Positions 33,649-44,910 of a stretch of DNA of 64,000 nt are shown in pieces (positions within the stretch are counted from its first letter, which is position 1; each line of letters opens with the position of its first letter). A model generated the notes under the pieces. The model was not told where the DNA came from. It ran no database searches and worked only from the letters and a program-made list of their open reading frames with translations. Source of the stretch: Tubiluchus corallicola (lineage: Eukaryota > Priapulida > Priapulimorpha > Priapulimorphida > Tubiluchidae); NCBI GenBank assembly GCA_030141605.1, contig JAQGDQ010000401.1, positions 64,001-128,000 on the forward strand. The letters are read 5' to 3'. A program made the translations under genes and the position numbers.

Positions 33649-33795
33649 ATGTCAGCACTGCTATCACAGAAAGTTCTACATACAGCAGTGAATCTGCATC
33701 TGCTGATTACACAAGCACTGATAACAGCTTAAGCTCTGAAGTTACTGAACATTCAACTATTTATAATACATCAAGCACCATGGAAACTACCAATG
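33649..33795 (+). CDS. Mucin-like Ser/Thr-rich exon 1
   Basis: A 147-base phase 1-1 exon, acceptor TTCTGCAG and donor GTACTA, 49 codons. The peptide begins DVSTAITESSTYSSES and contains DYTSTDNS and STMETT. Ser plus Thr make up 25 of 48 complete residues, with Glu, Asp and Tyr and no Cys. This is the pattern of an extended, probably O-glycosylated stalk. It founds a family of 20 intact copies with the same exon limits and phases. Confidence 0.85.
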
Positions 33796-35229
33796 GTACT
33801 ATATATAGCAAATTATAATTATTTTTTACTTTATTCTTCTATAAACTTATTTTTATTTTATTGCTACCATTAGTACCAGTACAGTTGTTCGCTGGTCAAA
33901 CATACCTTATGTAATTTGTAGTGCTTAATTGAAAATATATACATGCGATGACAGAATAAAATTCTGTTTTTCTAACAATACAATTTCGAATTATCGTTAA
34001 TGTCTAAGAAAATGAGACAATGTATGGTCGGCCGGTCGCAAAAAGGTGTTGCTAGTTTAGATTGAGTATTAAGACAATTTATATCTAATAGAAATAAATT
34101 GCAAAAGTCTACTTTGAAGGCTCCCTCTACTCATGTTATACAAAGGTCAATCGAGCATGTAATGCTTTACAGTTACTCTATGATAACCACACGTACAACT
34201 GGGATCCACATTGTTGCCGGTTGCATGTGTGACTGCTAAGATCATTCAGTTGCAAAAGCCTAGCTCTTAATCTTGTATGATGTGTAACATTTTATAAAAG
34301 CCATATACATAGAATTATCAATAACAGTAAGAGTTTATAAATACTGTGTGTTTTTATTTTTTGGAAAAACTTTAGATAGATGAGCCTGCTCTGATGTTAT
34401 CAGATAATTGTTCCATTCAGTCACTGATACAGGCATAAATCTGGACGAAACTTAAACTGCACCAATCTGTATGCTAACCTCTTGTAAGACCTAAAGTTTT
34501 TGAGCCATGCTGATATAAAAGGTTTCCAGCAGGAACTAATGCAGAAAAGTCAATGGAAAAATATCACTTTGAAACATTTTAGCATTAAACTCATACTAAT
34601 TTTGTCATTCAGCTCATAGTGATCGAAGCATTTTGATAATGGGCTTATAGTAATGTGTTACAAGAATTGTTGCACAACTTCAACTCTGAGTGTGCATTGG
34701 GAAGTAAGGATTAACATCGAACATTCGAAATTGATTTGAACCTAAAATTATGGATTCCAATAATTCAGCACTTCAACTACATACATTCTTTATCATTAAA
34801 ATGTTTCAAAAAATTCTGCCATCAGCACAATCTACATGCAATTTCTGTTCACAATTTTTCCTAAGTAATTATTAGTGTTTTTACTGCACCTTACCGCATA
34901 AAATCAAATAATATGAATGATCTTTTGTGAGACAGATTTTTAATAGTAATTCAAAAATTGAATTTGAATTCGATTTGGATTCAAAAATGCTGAAATTTAG
35001 TTTTATTGGAGTTCAAAAGTCACAAATTCGATTCAATTCGAATTTGCTTTCTGATAGAGAATGGAGAATGCTAACCCCTACAGGGAAGTGTCATTGGGTA
35101 GTGTACACTATTCAAGTGTGGCAGTTGAAGCCACACACTGTATCCCACTCTTCAAATTAAAACGACCTACTGATGAACTTTGTAATTAACTGTACTACAT
35201 CCTGAGCAGCCTACTTTTTTATAATCTAG
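33796..35229. other. Intron between mucin-like exons 1 and 2
   Basis: No gene was recognised. Near 34925-35050 the sequence is dominated by words related to ATTCGAATTTG and its complement, a low-complexity palindromic patch. Confidence 0.5.
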
Positions 35230-35358
35230 ATATCAGCACTGCAGCCACAGAAAATCCTGTATATAGCAGTGGATCTGTGTCTACTGATTACACAAGCACT
35301 GAAGTTACTGAACAGTCAACTGATTATAGTATGTTAAGCACCATGGAAACTAGCACAG
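35230..35358 (+). CDS. Mucin-like Ser/Thr-rich exon 2 (short)
   Basis: A 129-base phase 1-1 exon, 43 codons. DISTAATENPVYSSGS opens it. Six codons around DNSLSS are missing compared with the 147-base form, without frame disturbance. The rest (EVTEQSTDYSMLSTMETSTG) follows the family pattern. Confidence 0.83.
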
Positions 35359-35544
35359 GTATTATCAAAGTAAACATTGACTTAAATTTAAAGCCCGTAA
35401 CTTTTTTCCTCAATGTGGATTACAGTAAATTTTCAATATGTAAGTAATAGTAACTGTTTTACGTGTACATCACAAAAACAACCAAAATGCTGCTCAAGAG
35501 GATTTTCGAACTAATTAAAACCTCAGCATATGTTTATTTTGCAG

Positions 35545-35691
35545 ATGTCAGCACCATTGTCTCACAAACTTCTATGTACAGTGCTGAAATTGTGTCTACT
35601 GATTACACAAATACAGACAACTCCTTGACATCAGAAGCTAGTGAACAGTCAACTACTTACAGTATGTTAAACACCATGGAAACTAGCACTG
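35545..35691 (+). CDS. Mucin-like Ser/Thr-rich exon 3
   Basis: A 147-base phase 1-1 exon, acceptor TTTTGCAG, donor GTACTG. DVSTIVSQTSMYSAEI distinguishes a subtype shared with the exon at 38571; their upstream introns are also similar (ATCACAAAAACAACCAAAATG), so the two are duplicates. Confidence 0.85.
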
Positions 35692-35800
35692 GTACTGTCA
35701 ATAACATATTATTATTAATCTCATATTATATTTCTTTGATATTGTGGAGTGACTGCTTCTTCTTTCTGAAATGAATTTATCGGTACCTATTATTTTGCAG

Positions 35801-35947
35801 ACGTCAGCACCAGTGTCACAGAAAGTTCTACATACAGCAGTGAATCTGTATTTACTGATTATGCAAGCACTGGTAGCAGCTTAAGCTCTGGAGCTACTGA
35901 ACAGTCAACTGTTTACAGTATGTTAAGCACCATGGAAACTGAAACAG
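35801..35947 (+). CDS. Mucin-like Ser/Thr-rich exon 4
   Basis: A 147-base phase 1-1 exon only 109 bases after exon 3. It begins DVSTSVTESSTYSSES and ends STMETET. Downstream sequence (GTCAACAGCTAGTCTGTG) is shared with the exon at 38834, so exons 3-4 and 38571-38834 are a duplicated pair. Confidence 0.85.
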
Positions 35948-36807
35948 GTACAGTCAACAGCTAGTCTGTGTTATTTTTGTACATCATATTTTTCAGTTAA
36001 GGTAGTGTTGTAGCAAACAGCACATTATAAACAGCTAACTCATGTGTATATGGACATAGTACGGTTGAGTAAGGCTGTATAAAACTGAGAATATAAACAC
36101 CTACAATAACTACCAGACACAGTCATTTGACCATTGTTTATCTGTTAAGAAATTAGAATGAGTTTTAGTATAAACATACTATTTTAGTTTATGAATAATC
36201 TTTGTAGTGATAGTGCAGTTGTTTTTAATTAGTGCAAACTGTTTAAATCTCCGATAATTTTCTTTTCTGCAACTCTAAGCATTTCAAAGAAACAAGAGTG
36301 GTAATTATAAGTTTTTTAATCGTATAATCTTTAATCTCTTTTCTGTTTCTATTCTATCTGCCTTATAATGGTGTGCCAATTGTTAAAAGAATACAAATGG
36401 CCTCAAAGTTGTGTGTCTGCTTCTGCCACCTCTTAAATAGGTGCTCTTGAATGGGAAATTGTTCAGAATATTTAATTATGAATTGCAAAATTACTTATTT
36501 CTCTTTATGCAAGGCTTATCAGAGTGTAAGACCTTTTGCATTTCTTCTATTACATTGAATTTCTTAAATGATGGGAAAGTGATGGCATTTGCACTTTCAC
36601 TCGCAGGGGAAGTTTATATTTACAGTAACCAGCAATCATTTTACATAGTTTGCATCGCAATTACAATTACAGTAAAATAGTTTAAACAGTTAAAATTTAA
36701 AATATCTAGGTTCTGGATTATTAAATATTAAAATTTATTAATAATAATATTAGAATTTAAAGTCCTGGATGAGTTCTCAGTCCTTCTCAGTTCCTTTTTT
36801 TTAGCAG
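35948..36807. other. Intron between mucin-like exons 4 and 5
   Basis: Contains blocks shared with about 39000-39290 (GATGGCATTTGCACTTTCACTC and the AT-rich stretch before the acceptor). No exon recognised. Confidence 0.5.
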
Positions 36808-36939
36808 ATGTCAGCACCAGTGTCACAGAAAGTTCTACATATAGCAGTGATTACGCAAGCACTGATAGCAGCTTAAACTCTGACTCTGCTGAACAGTCAA
36901 CTGATTACACTGTGTTAAGCACCATGGAATCTAGTACAG
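36808..36939 (+). CDS. Mucin-like Ser/Thr-rich exon 5 (short)
   Basis: A 132-base phase 1-1 exon, 44 codons. Five codons are missing after TYS, giving SSTYSSDYASTDSS. The exon and about 430 bases of downstream intron are duplicated at 47813. Confidence 0.84.
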
Positions 36940-38570
36940 GTACAGTCAGTAGCTAAACTGTTAATTTTGCATACGAAACACTGAACACCCCCAGGATGCT
37001 TAGCCAATACCCATGTAAATACACCTGTCCTCCATGGAAAAATAGCCAGCATGATGAGTAAGACCACTGACGGTGAGACGTAAACACTGTGGTTACCCAG
37101 CCATTTATGAAGCAGGCTTAGTGTTGCTAAACTTCAGTTGGTAAGCACTGACAGTGACCGCTCAGCTATTGCTTCCTTCAACCTGAATATGTTGCAAGTC
37201 AATAATGTAATAATTGTGATTCAAACAGCCTGAAGGATGTGATGGTGACAATGACGATGACGATGATGTCTATATTCCTAATGATATTTAATGTAAAATA
37301 TTGGCACTATTTCTTTTTCTTTTGTGGTGCTTTTTGAGCAAAATAACTTTAAGAGATATAATAGTATCTACAAAAAGGTCCTGCATGAGTTCTCATCCCT
37401 CCCAGTAGAACACCTTACATGATTTACATTTTCTTCAGTGATCTTTGCTAACTGTTTATCACAAGTAACTTTTTATTTTCTTTTTTAGCGTTTTGAACAG
37501 TCATGTAATAGTAGTCAACATACAGTATCTTAGTGATTAAATTCTACTGGCGGCTTGTATCCTGCTAATGAAATGTACAAGTGCACGTGGTCTTTATTTG
37601 TGAAAAAATTGCATTAGGAGGAATACAGAGCTTTTTATTAGAATTGTTTGTCTGTTCCACATGCGCACGTTGTTTATGCACGCAAGTTGTTTTTGCGACT
37701 CTCCCTGCTGCAGAAGCAATTTCTCTTGCGTTTCTATATTAAAATGATGATGAATTATCTGGTAGATTAACAAAAATAAAAATGATACCGATAAGTTAAA
37801 GTTAATGTTTTTTTCTTTTTGGCATTTAAAGCCCTGGGAATATGGTGTCAGACCCTTTTACAGATATTTTGGTGTAAAAGTTATTATTTCTGAAAATTAG
37901 TATAGATTTCTCTATTTACATAATTATCTGCACTGTACTGAACGAATGATTTATTGGTTGCACAATTTTTCGAAGTTTTAAATAACATGGGTAAGTGTAT
38001 CCATTCTATGCTGCCTTGCTTATTGTAATCAAATGGTAAGTACTGTTGCTTTTTCCATATGGTACTAACTTTTTGTCTAAACTAGTGCCATGCCACATAA
38101 GTTAGGTACTAAACCAAGTTTGCAGGTAAGTATAAATGTTTTTGTCGTTCACATCAGGAAAACATCCTACCATTCTTTGCCTTTTGTCCATCAAAAAGTG
38201 TATGTGAAGGTGCACATACTTGGGTGTGTATAAGGTATGCCTGTGAATGTGTATGAAGTGCATGTGTGCCTGTTAATGTGTCGCCATGACATGCATGTGT
38301 AAATGTAAAGTGAATGCACTGTGTTTGCAAACTGAGCATATGCTTCGCAATATGCATATTTTGGTTGCTTCTCTGTTTCAAAAAATACTTAGCCAGTAAA
38401 CATTGACTTCAATTTAATGCTCATACCTTTTTTCTTCAAAGTGGATTTCAAGGGATTTTCAATATGTAAGTAAGAATAACTGTTTTACATGTACATCACA
38501 AAAACAACCAAAATGTTGCTCAAGAAAATTTTCAAACTAATTAAAACCTCAGCATACGCTTATTTTGCAG
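36940..38570. other. Intron between mucin-like exons 5 and 6
   Basis: The first 430 bases are repeated at 47945-48374. A short GA/TG-rich array (GACGATGACGATGATG) lies near 37250. GT-rich degenerate sequence at 38200-38340 gives spurious minus-strand frames. No exon recognised. Confidence 0.5.
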
Positions 38571-38717
38571 ATGTCAGCACCACTGTCACACAAACTTCTA
38601 TGCGAAGTGCTGAAATTGTGTCTACTGATTACACAAATACTGACAAAACCTTCACCTCAGAAGCTAGTGAACAGTCAACTGATTACAGTATGTTAAACAC
38701 CGTTGAAACTAGCACTG
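38571..38717 (+). CDS. Mucin-like Ser/Thr-rich exon 6
   Basis: A 147-base phase 1-1 exon, acceptor TTTTGCAG. DVSTTVTQTSMRSAEI marks the same subtype as 35545-35691. The second half contains EASEQSTDYSMLNTVETST. Confidence 0.85.
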
Positions 38718-38833
38718 GTACTGTCAATAAGATGGTTTTATTAATGTACATATTATATTTGTTTGATATTGTGGAGTGACGCCTCCTCATTTCTGAAATG
38801 AATTTAGCCGTATCTTGTGTACCTTTTATTTAG

Positions 38834-38983
38834 CAAATGTTAGCACCAGTGTCACAGAAAGTTCTACATACAGCAGTGAATCTGTATTTACTGATTATAC
38901 AAGCACTGATCACAGCTTAAGCTCCGAAGCTACTGAACAGTCAACTGTTTACAGTATGTTAAGCACCATGGAAACTGAAACAG
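38834..38983 (+). CDS. Mucin-like Ser/Thr-rich exon 7 (3-base acceptor shift)
   Basis: A 150-base phase 1-1 exon. The family acceptor TTTAGCAG is mutated to TTTAGCAA, so the upstream TAG must be used, adding one codon (ANVSTSVTESS instead of DVSTSVTESS). Frame is kept. The same change is seen at 39313 and 48477. Confidence 0.8.
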
Positions 38984-39312
38984 GTACAGTCAACAGCTAG
39001 TCTGTGTTATTTTTGTACATCATATTTTTCAGTTATAGTAGTGTTGTAGCAAACAGCACATTTAAAAAAAATAACTCATTTTTTCTATGACATTGAATTT
39101 CTTAAACAATGGGAAAGTGATGGCATTTGCACTTTCACTCACAGTGGAAGTTTATATTTACAGTAGCCAGCAAACATTTTACGTGGTTTGCATCGCAATT
39201 ACGGCTTACAGTAAAATAGTTTAAGCAGTTAAATATTAAAATTTAATAATGATATTATTAAAATTTAAAGTCCTGGATGAGTTCTCACACCCTCTCAGTG
39301 CCTTTTATTTAG

Positions 39313-39447
39313 CAAATGTTAGCACCAGTGTCACAGAAAGTTCTACATACAGCAGTGAATCTGTATTTACTGATCTCAGCTTAAGCTTTGAAACTACTGA
39401 ACAATCAACTGTTCACAGTATGTTAAGCACCATGGAAACTGGCACAG
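39313..39447 (+). CDS. Mucin-like Ser/Thr-rich exon 8 (short)
   Basis: A 135-base phase 1-1 exon, 45 codons, using the shifted TTTAG acceptor. It lacks five codons between FTD and LSLSF relative to exon 7, with frame preserved. It ends STMETGT. Confidence 0.8.
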
Positions 39448-39999
39448 GTACAGGGCAACAGCCAAACAGTTATTTTTGTTTATTTCTTTCAGTATGCAGC
39501 GGCGTATAAAGATTTCACAATGCCCTAGTCTGATAGATCTGTCCTGCCCATCTGTTTTGTGAATTTATAATTGATTATGTACTGAACAGGTTCAACAATT
39601 ACATGTAGTGTATTAGTAGTAATATTAACCTAGTTTCTTAATGATCTTTGTTCGTTATATGGCAAATATATAGTAACCGGTTTCAATAACTGCCTGTGGT
39701 ATGTTATACAATGCCTGTTATACAGTGCCTAAAATGTAGTGCCCCCAAGTGTGGTGCCTTTGGTACCCTAGGCTATAGCCTAATTAGCCTATTGGTTAAT
39801 ATGCCCCTGTCAGTATGGTAGCAAGCACCACATTATAAAAACATAATTTGTATATATATAGATATGTGTGTATGTATATATATATATATCGAGATAACCA
39901 TAACTCAGAATAAAGTTTTGAAACCAGTTGTATGTGTGTGAGTACAAGTTTGGAATGAAATTTTTAAATGAATCGAACTGCATACATTTTATTATGCAG
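39448..39999. other. Intron between mucin-like exons 8 and 9
   Basis: Contains a TA/TG microsatellite near 39850-39890 (TATATATATATA). No exon recognised. Confidence 0.5.
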
Positions 40000-40146
40000 A
40001 TATAAGCACTACTGTCACAGAAAGTTCTACGTACAGCAGTGAATTTGCATCTACTGCTTACACAAGCACTGATAACAGCTTAAGCTCTGAAGTTACTGAA
40101 CAGTCAATTGATCACAGCGTGTTAAGCACCATGGAAACTAGAACCG
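40000..40146 (+). CDS. Mucin-like Ser/Thr-rich exon 9
   Basis: A 147-base phase 1-1 exon, acceptor TTATGCAG and donor GTACAG. DISTTVTESSTYSSEF then ASTAYTSTDNS and STMETRT follow the family pattern. Confidence 0.84.
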
Positions 40147-41422
40147 GTACAGCCAATAGTGAATTATTATTTCTATGTATTCTATATTATTTTGATATGT
40201 TTTTTCTTGGACATAGAGTATTGACTGCTTTTTATGTTTCTTACAGTTCTGCATAATGAGCAACACATAATAGGGCAATCAGTGGAAGCTTGGTATTTCT
40301 AATTACAAGACAAACTGGCTTACAGTCATGATTATCAACTCTTACAGACACAATTAATACAAAATGTCACCTGTAATTTTGCTTGCCAATCACTTTTATG
40401 TTCCTTTTTTCTGACTCGAAACAATTTGTCGGACAAAGTGAAAAACCTAACACAGTGATTAATATTTTTAAGCTAGCTATATGTTGCATGGCTTCATACT
40501 GAAAAACAGCAAGAATCAGGACAGAAAAAAGGCAATTACGAAATAGTTTTTTTGTATGGTATTTGGTATTGAACGTTTCACACGGAACTGCATGACTGCA
40601 CACCTCTAACCAACTAAGAAATTGCAGACTACTGTCATGCGACATACCATGCACTCGAGTGGCATGATTGAATCTAGTTTCCATGTGAAATTAAATAGAT
40701 AAATTTGATTTTGTATGCTAGTAAAATGGCAATATTTCTTCACAGTGTAATTGAGCAATCATGAAACTTCATCAAATCAAATTCATTAATAAAATGTTTC
40801 AGTAGTATATTCATTTCGCTACTTAGAATAGAAGTAAAGAAATTTGAGGGTAATAATAAACACAGTCAAACTTCTTTATACTGCCTACTTATGGACTGCA
40901 GAAAAAAGCTGGCATTAAGGGAGTTTATTATTATAATAAGGTACGTTATTACATGCATGTCTGTGCAAATATAGACATTTTGTTTTATCAAAATATGGTC
41001 TTTAAGTGAGGTTGACATTATAAAGGTGGGCAATATAGCGAGATTTGAATGTAGCTATTGACAATATTTTTAAATTTATATATTTTTATATTTGGTTATT
41101 TTATTTTGCTTTTCTATTACTTTCTGTCTTAATTTTATTTCAAATGCAAGTTGTGTATATTCATATTGGCAGATTCGACTTTTGCCATAGAATAGATAAT
41201 ACTTTTTGCCAGTTTTCCGACAATCATTGAACATTATTTTAGTTTTTTAGCAGTTTACAACTGATGCAGCGAACTCTAATAAAATTTATTGAAATGAATT
41301 GAATTGCATCTTGTACACCTAATTCTGTTGTTTTTTCATGAGGCAGACCAGCCTAATGAAGCACATTAGTATTACAGTCAACAGAAGATGCTAACGTTAA
41401 CACAGCGTTTTTTCTTTTGCAG
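40147..41422. other. Intron with a MITE candidate
   Basis: Carries the candidate inverted-repeat element at 40863-41051. From about 41213 (GACAATCATTGAACATTATTTTAG) it is shared with the introns after the 84-codon frames at 50973 and 55667, marking a duplication breakpoint. Confidence 0.5.
40863..41051. mobile_element. Candidate small inverted-repeat element (MITE)
   Basis: The left end CAGTCAAACTTCTTTATACTG and the reverse complement of the right end, CATTCAAATCTCGCTATATTG, match at about 70 percent over some 29 positions. The element is 189 bp with no coding capacity. No convincing target duplication was found. Confidence 0.4.
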
Positions 41423-41481
41423 CTACCACTGTTACAGAAAGTTCAACACACAGCAGTGAATCTACATCAATCTACAGCTAA
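41423..41481 (+). pseudogene. Truncated mucin-like exon with in-frame stop, copy 1
   Basis: An acceptor (TTTTGCAG) and the first 19 codons of the family (ATTVTESSTHSSEST) are present, then TAA. The second half and donor are gone: exon sequence joins intron-type sequence (ACAGCTAAACTAGTATTTTTG). If spliced in, it would end the protein. Copies at 51489 and 56182 share the lesion. Confidence 0.75.
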
Positions 41482-41599
41482 ACTAGTATTTTTGTTTATC
41501 CTTTTTTTCACTAGGGTGGATGGTAGCAGTCCAGTTATAACCATAAATACATATTTTGAAATATGTAAAATTGTATTTAGAGTGACTTTAATTTTGCAG

Positions 41600-41746
41600 A
41601 TGTCAATATCAATGTCACAGAAAGTTCAACATACAACAGTGAATCTGCATCTACTGATTATACAAGCACTGATAGCAGCTTAAGCTCTGAAGCTGCTGAA
41701 CAGTCAACTGATTACAGTATGTTAAGCACTGTGGAATCTAGTACAG
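41600..41746 (+). CDS. Mucin-like Ser/Thr-rich exon 10
   Basis: A 147-base phase 1-1 exon beginning DVNINVTESSTYNSES. Asn replaces Ser/Thr at two early positions, creating an N-x-T glycosylation sequon (NVT). It is duplicated at 51673 and 56366. Confidence 0.85.
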
Positions 41747-41911
41747 GTACAGTCAGTAGCTAAACTGTTATTTTTGCATACAAAATACTGAACAATCAAT
41801 TTTAAATTTATAGGTTCTGGATTATTAAATATTAAAATTTATTAATAATAATATTAGAATTTAAAGTCCTGGATGAGTGCTCAGTCCTTCTCAGTACCTT
41901 TTATTTAGCAG

Positions 41912-42058
41912 ATGTCAGCACCAGTGTCACAGAAAGTTCTACATACAGCAGTGAATCTGTATCTACTGTTTACACAAGTACTGATAAGAACTTAAGCTTT
42001 GAAGCTACTGAAAATTCGCCTGTTTACAGTTCTTTAAGCACCACGGAAACCAGCACAG
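41912..42058 (+). CDS. Mucin-like Ser/Thr-rich exon 11
   Basis: A 147-base phase 1-1 exon, acceptor TTTAGCAG. DVSTSVTESSTYSSES opens it and NLSFEATENSPVYSS follows, a subtype shared with 48477, 51985 and 56678. Its NLS tripeptide is a further possible N-glycosylation sequon. Confidence 0.85.
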
Positions 42059-42149
42059 GTACTGTCTACAACTAAAGTGGTATTTTTGTTTATCCTGTTT
42101 TCACAGGATAGTAAATAGAAATGTGTCTACGGCAGTTGGAATTTTGCAG

Positions 42150-42290
42150 ATTCAATTGTCACAGAAAGTTCTACTTACAGCGTGAATCTGTGTCTACTGA
42201 CTACACATGCACTAATAACAGTTTATGCTTTGAATCTATGGAAGAATCAACTGATTACAGTACACCAAGTATGATGAAAACTAGCACGGT
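42150..42290 (+). pseudogene. Frameshifted mucin-like exon, copy 1
   Basis: The acceptor TTTTGCAG and the first codons (DSIVTESSTYS) are normal. One base is then missing (AGCGTGAA for AGCAGTGAA), the frame shifts and reaches TGA at 42272-42274. The donor is also changed (GCACGGTTACTG for GCACAGGTACTG). The same deletion occurs at 48718, 52223 and 56916, so it predates the unit duplications. Confidence 0.75.
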
Positions 42291-42379
42291 TACTGTCACT
42301 GTTGTTCATACCATTTCCTACCTCTGTTAGGAGATCAGGGAAGGGGTGTAATTATTTAAAATACATAGTTATAATAAAT

Positions 42380-43268
42380 AGTGAAGTAGCTTTTATATTG
42401 CTCTTGCATTTCTAAAAGTTTTTGTTCGTTGTCTTCTTTTATTTATGCTAAGGGATGTTAAAGCAGAATGCATATGTTATTTGCAATTTTAGCAAATTGC
42501 TCAACTAATACAGACACACCATATATAATATAATGTAATGTAACGTAATGTAATGTAATATAATAATAATGATAATAACCTTTATTTAGAGTTGTCTTTA
42601 AATTCAATCGACAACAAAAGCCTGCCATGAGGTTTTTGTCACCTAATCAACTACAATTACAACTACGTAACAAATTATTATTATTACCCCACTTTTACCC
42701 TAAATACTATCATGAATACTGCACAACCTTGTCCTCTAACCTGCCTTTCTTTGTTTCTTTCCGACCTTACAGGCAAGATTTGTTCCTATGTGGGTTATTT
42801 GCAGGTATGCAATGGCTTATTTACCGAGAGCTGCCTCTTTCACATGCATTTAAGAGTTTTGCTGCAATTTATTTGTATCTACTGCATGTGCGTATCTGTG
42901 TATAACAGGCACATTTTAAAGAGCTGTTATGTGTCTTTAAGGTTTTCAAAATGCTTAAGGGTTTGTTCAGTACACTTCCTAGATTTTGAACTTTGGTTTT
43001 TTGTATTTTGTATTCTGTCGTGAAATAAAATGAAGTATTAAGAAGCTTAGTCTGCTTTCTATCTCTCTAAACAATGCTTGTTGCTATTATAGGCCTATAT
43101 ATTCCAATAACTCAAAAGTTATATGTTTCTTAATAGCTCCAAACTATGTGTGTTGATAACTCCAAAAGTAAATGGCTTTTGTAGTTCTAAAAGCCCTTTG
43201 CTAACCTAGAATATTCAGTTTGTAGTTCAGACTTTCATGGTTAAAGTGTACAGTCACCATACTCGATC
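42380..43268. repeat. R repeat, copy 0
   Basis: First copy of a segment repeated at about 49850-50740, 54550-55430 and 58040-58925. It contains a TAATG/ATA microsatellite, AACCTTTATTTAGAGTTGTC, two overlapping open frames of 92 and about 102 codons, and a TGAAATAAAATGAAG polyadenylation-like signal. Read on the minus strand, the AATAAAGG-(TTATTA)n edge resembles the 3' end of a non-LTR retrotransposon. No known protein was recognised in the frames. Confidence 0.7.
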
Positions 43269-43462
43269 ATAATTGCATCCTGTGTCCCGGTGCCTTTTTA
43301 TGTAGTTACTTCCCTTAACTTTTGAACATGTCTATGCCTCTGGGCAGCGTATAAGGGGCGACTTGTTGATGATGGCTTTATGGCTTCAAAATAAACAATG
43401 AATGAAATGTAATACCTAATAAACAGTGAATTCAGTGAAGCAATGTGCAGATTTAAATTAAT

Positions 43463-43490
43463 GCACTGCAGGGGTAGCATAGCATAGCTG
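43463..43490 (+). pseudogene. Ghost EGF exon, copy 2
   Basis: Duplicate of the relic near 7820: acceptor-like GTGCAG, then ATTTAAATTAATGCA with an in-frame TAA, then intron sequence. It confirms that the deletion happened before the block was copied. Confidence 0.65.
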
Positions 43491-43818
43491 TCTCTATTTT
43501 GCCTCTTCTGTCTACTTACTCTCTGTTTCACCTCTTTTTTCAATTCGCTTAACAGTTTTTTTTACACTAGCTACTATGCATCATTACACTAAGGAAGTAA
43601 CGTGACACTTCGTGACAGACCTGATATGCTCAATGTTTAGCAGAAATAAGGATGCTTGCCTTGATACAAAACCGAAATATACAACACTGTCTGGTAAAAA
43701 TTAATAACCCTATAACAATAAGCCTTTCACAGTTTCAGCAGTTGATGATGATCATGAAAAGGTCAAAAGGTTACCAGACAGCGCATTTGTATAAACTTGA
43801 CCATGCTTGTAATTGCAG

Positions 43819-43932
43819 GATGTAAAGACTACCACTATAACTGTGAATACTGGAGTGATCAGGGTGAATGTGAGAACAATCCAGGTTGGATGGCAGCCAA
43901 TTGCAGGAAATCTTGCAGATATTGTTGCACTG
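43819..43932 (+). CDS. ShKT domain exon, copy 1c (type S1)
   Basis: A 114-base phase 1-1 exon. The protein is identical to 8189-8302; one silent AAT/AAC difference was seen. Seven cysteines, ending RYCCT. Confidence 0.86.
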
Positions 43933-44420
43933 GTATACATTTATAAACACTTTATTTTTTATTTCTATTCATTGCTACAGTTATATTTACCTTAAATATA
44001 TCACACTTTTTAGTTTTTAACAATGTATTTAATGCATTTTAGTTTCTATGAATTTGTGTCATTATGGTCAGTAATAATGATTGTGATTCAGTGGCTTCTT
44101 GGCTTGCTAACCTAGTTTACTATAATGGCTCAAAGGCATTCTTGAGTTATTTCAAAAAGTTGCTGTGTTTAGCAGAGAATTTGAACATCTGTACGGTTTA
44201 TTATTTCGAGTTGAGATTAATGCTCGTAAAGTAGTTAATAAGTCCACAAAGTTATTACAGCAATTAATATCCACAAAGTTAATACAACAATTAATAAGTT
44301 TGCAAAGTTATTACAACAGTTAATTTGTCCACAGAGTTATTACAACAGTTCTAATAAAAGTATTTAAAATATTTTCTTGCTATGCAGGAATCTTAGGAAA
44401 CAAAAAGAACATAACCAACA

Positions 44421-44473
44421 ATGTGATAAACATGCCCACTGGCATTTATTTAGAAATTCTCCAGGATATGTTT
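44421..44473. repeat. Orphan left arm of the inverted repeat, copy c
   Basis: This matches the left arm at 8791-8843. The right arm is missing because the sequence from 44568 is replaced by a G/T-only tract, so no hairpin can form here. Confidence 0.75.
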
Positions 44474-44567
44474 CCCCAATGGTCATTTTCATTACTCCAT
44501 ATAAACATAATCTATTTGTTTTGTGCTTTTGTAGATTTTGGATTGAAAATGAGCATTAGGAATGGGC

Positions 44568-44728
44568 TTTGTTTTTTGTGGTGTTTTTTTTGGGTTTTGT
44601 TTTTGTTTTTTTTTGTTTTTGTGTTGTGTTTTTGTGGGTTGGTTTGGTTTGTTTGTTTTTTGTGTGGGTGTGTGTTTTGTGTTTGTTTGTTTTTGTTTGT
44701 TGTTTGTTTGTTTTTGTTTTTTTTTTTT
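44568..44728. repeat. 161-base tract of only G and T
   Basis: From 44568 to 44728 the + strand has no A and no C. It replaces about 360 bases found at the same place in the second block (from 8937 to about 9300), including the right inverted-repeat arm. Normal sequence resumes at GTTGTTTCTCAAAAATTTG just before the ShKT exon. Long open frames through it are compositional artefacts. Confidence 0.9.
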
Positions 44729-44757
44729 AGTTGTTTCTCAAAAATTTGTTTTTACAG

Positions 44758-44910
44758 AGGGGCCGGAACCTTGCAGCGATGAAAAGTACAGTACGGATGG
44801 CACTGGTGATGTAACTGGTGACTGTGCAATCTGGGCTAGTCAAGGCGAATGTGTTAATAATCCTAATTTCCTACTATACAGGTGCAAACTGTCATGTGGT
44901 GTTTGTACAG
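44758..44910 (+). CDS. ShKT domain exon, copy 3 (type S2)
   Basis: A 153-base phase 1-1 exon with acceptor TTTTTACAG and donor GTAAGC. Six cysteines; one residue (GPEPC) differs from 9331-9483. The acceptor region is intact, although the G/T-only tract ends 29 bases upstream of the exon. Confidence 0.85.

Noticed and set aside
38154-38381. 75-codon minus-strand His/Thr-rich frame
   Set aside because: Produced by GT-rich degenerate repeat sequence.
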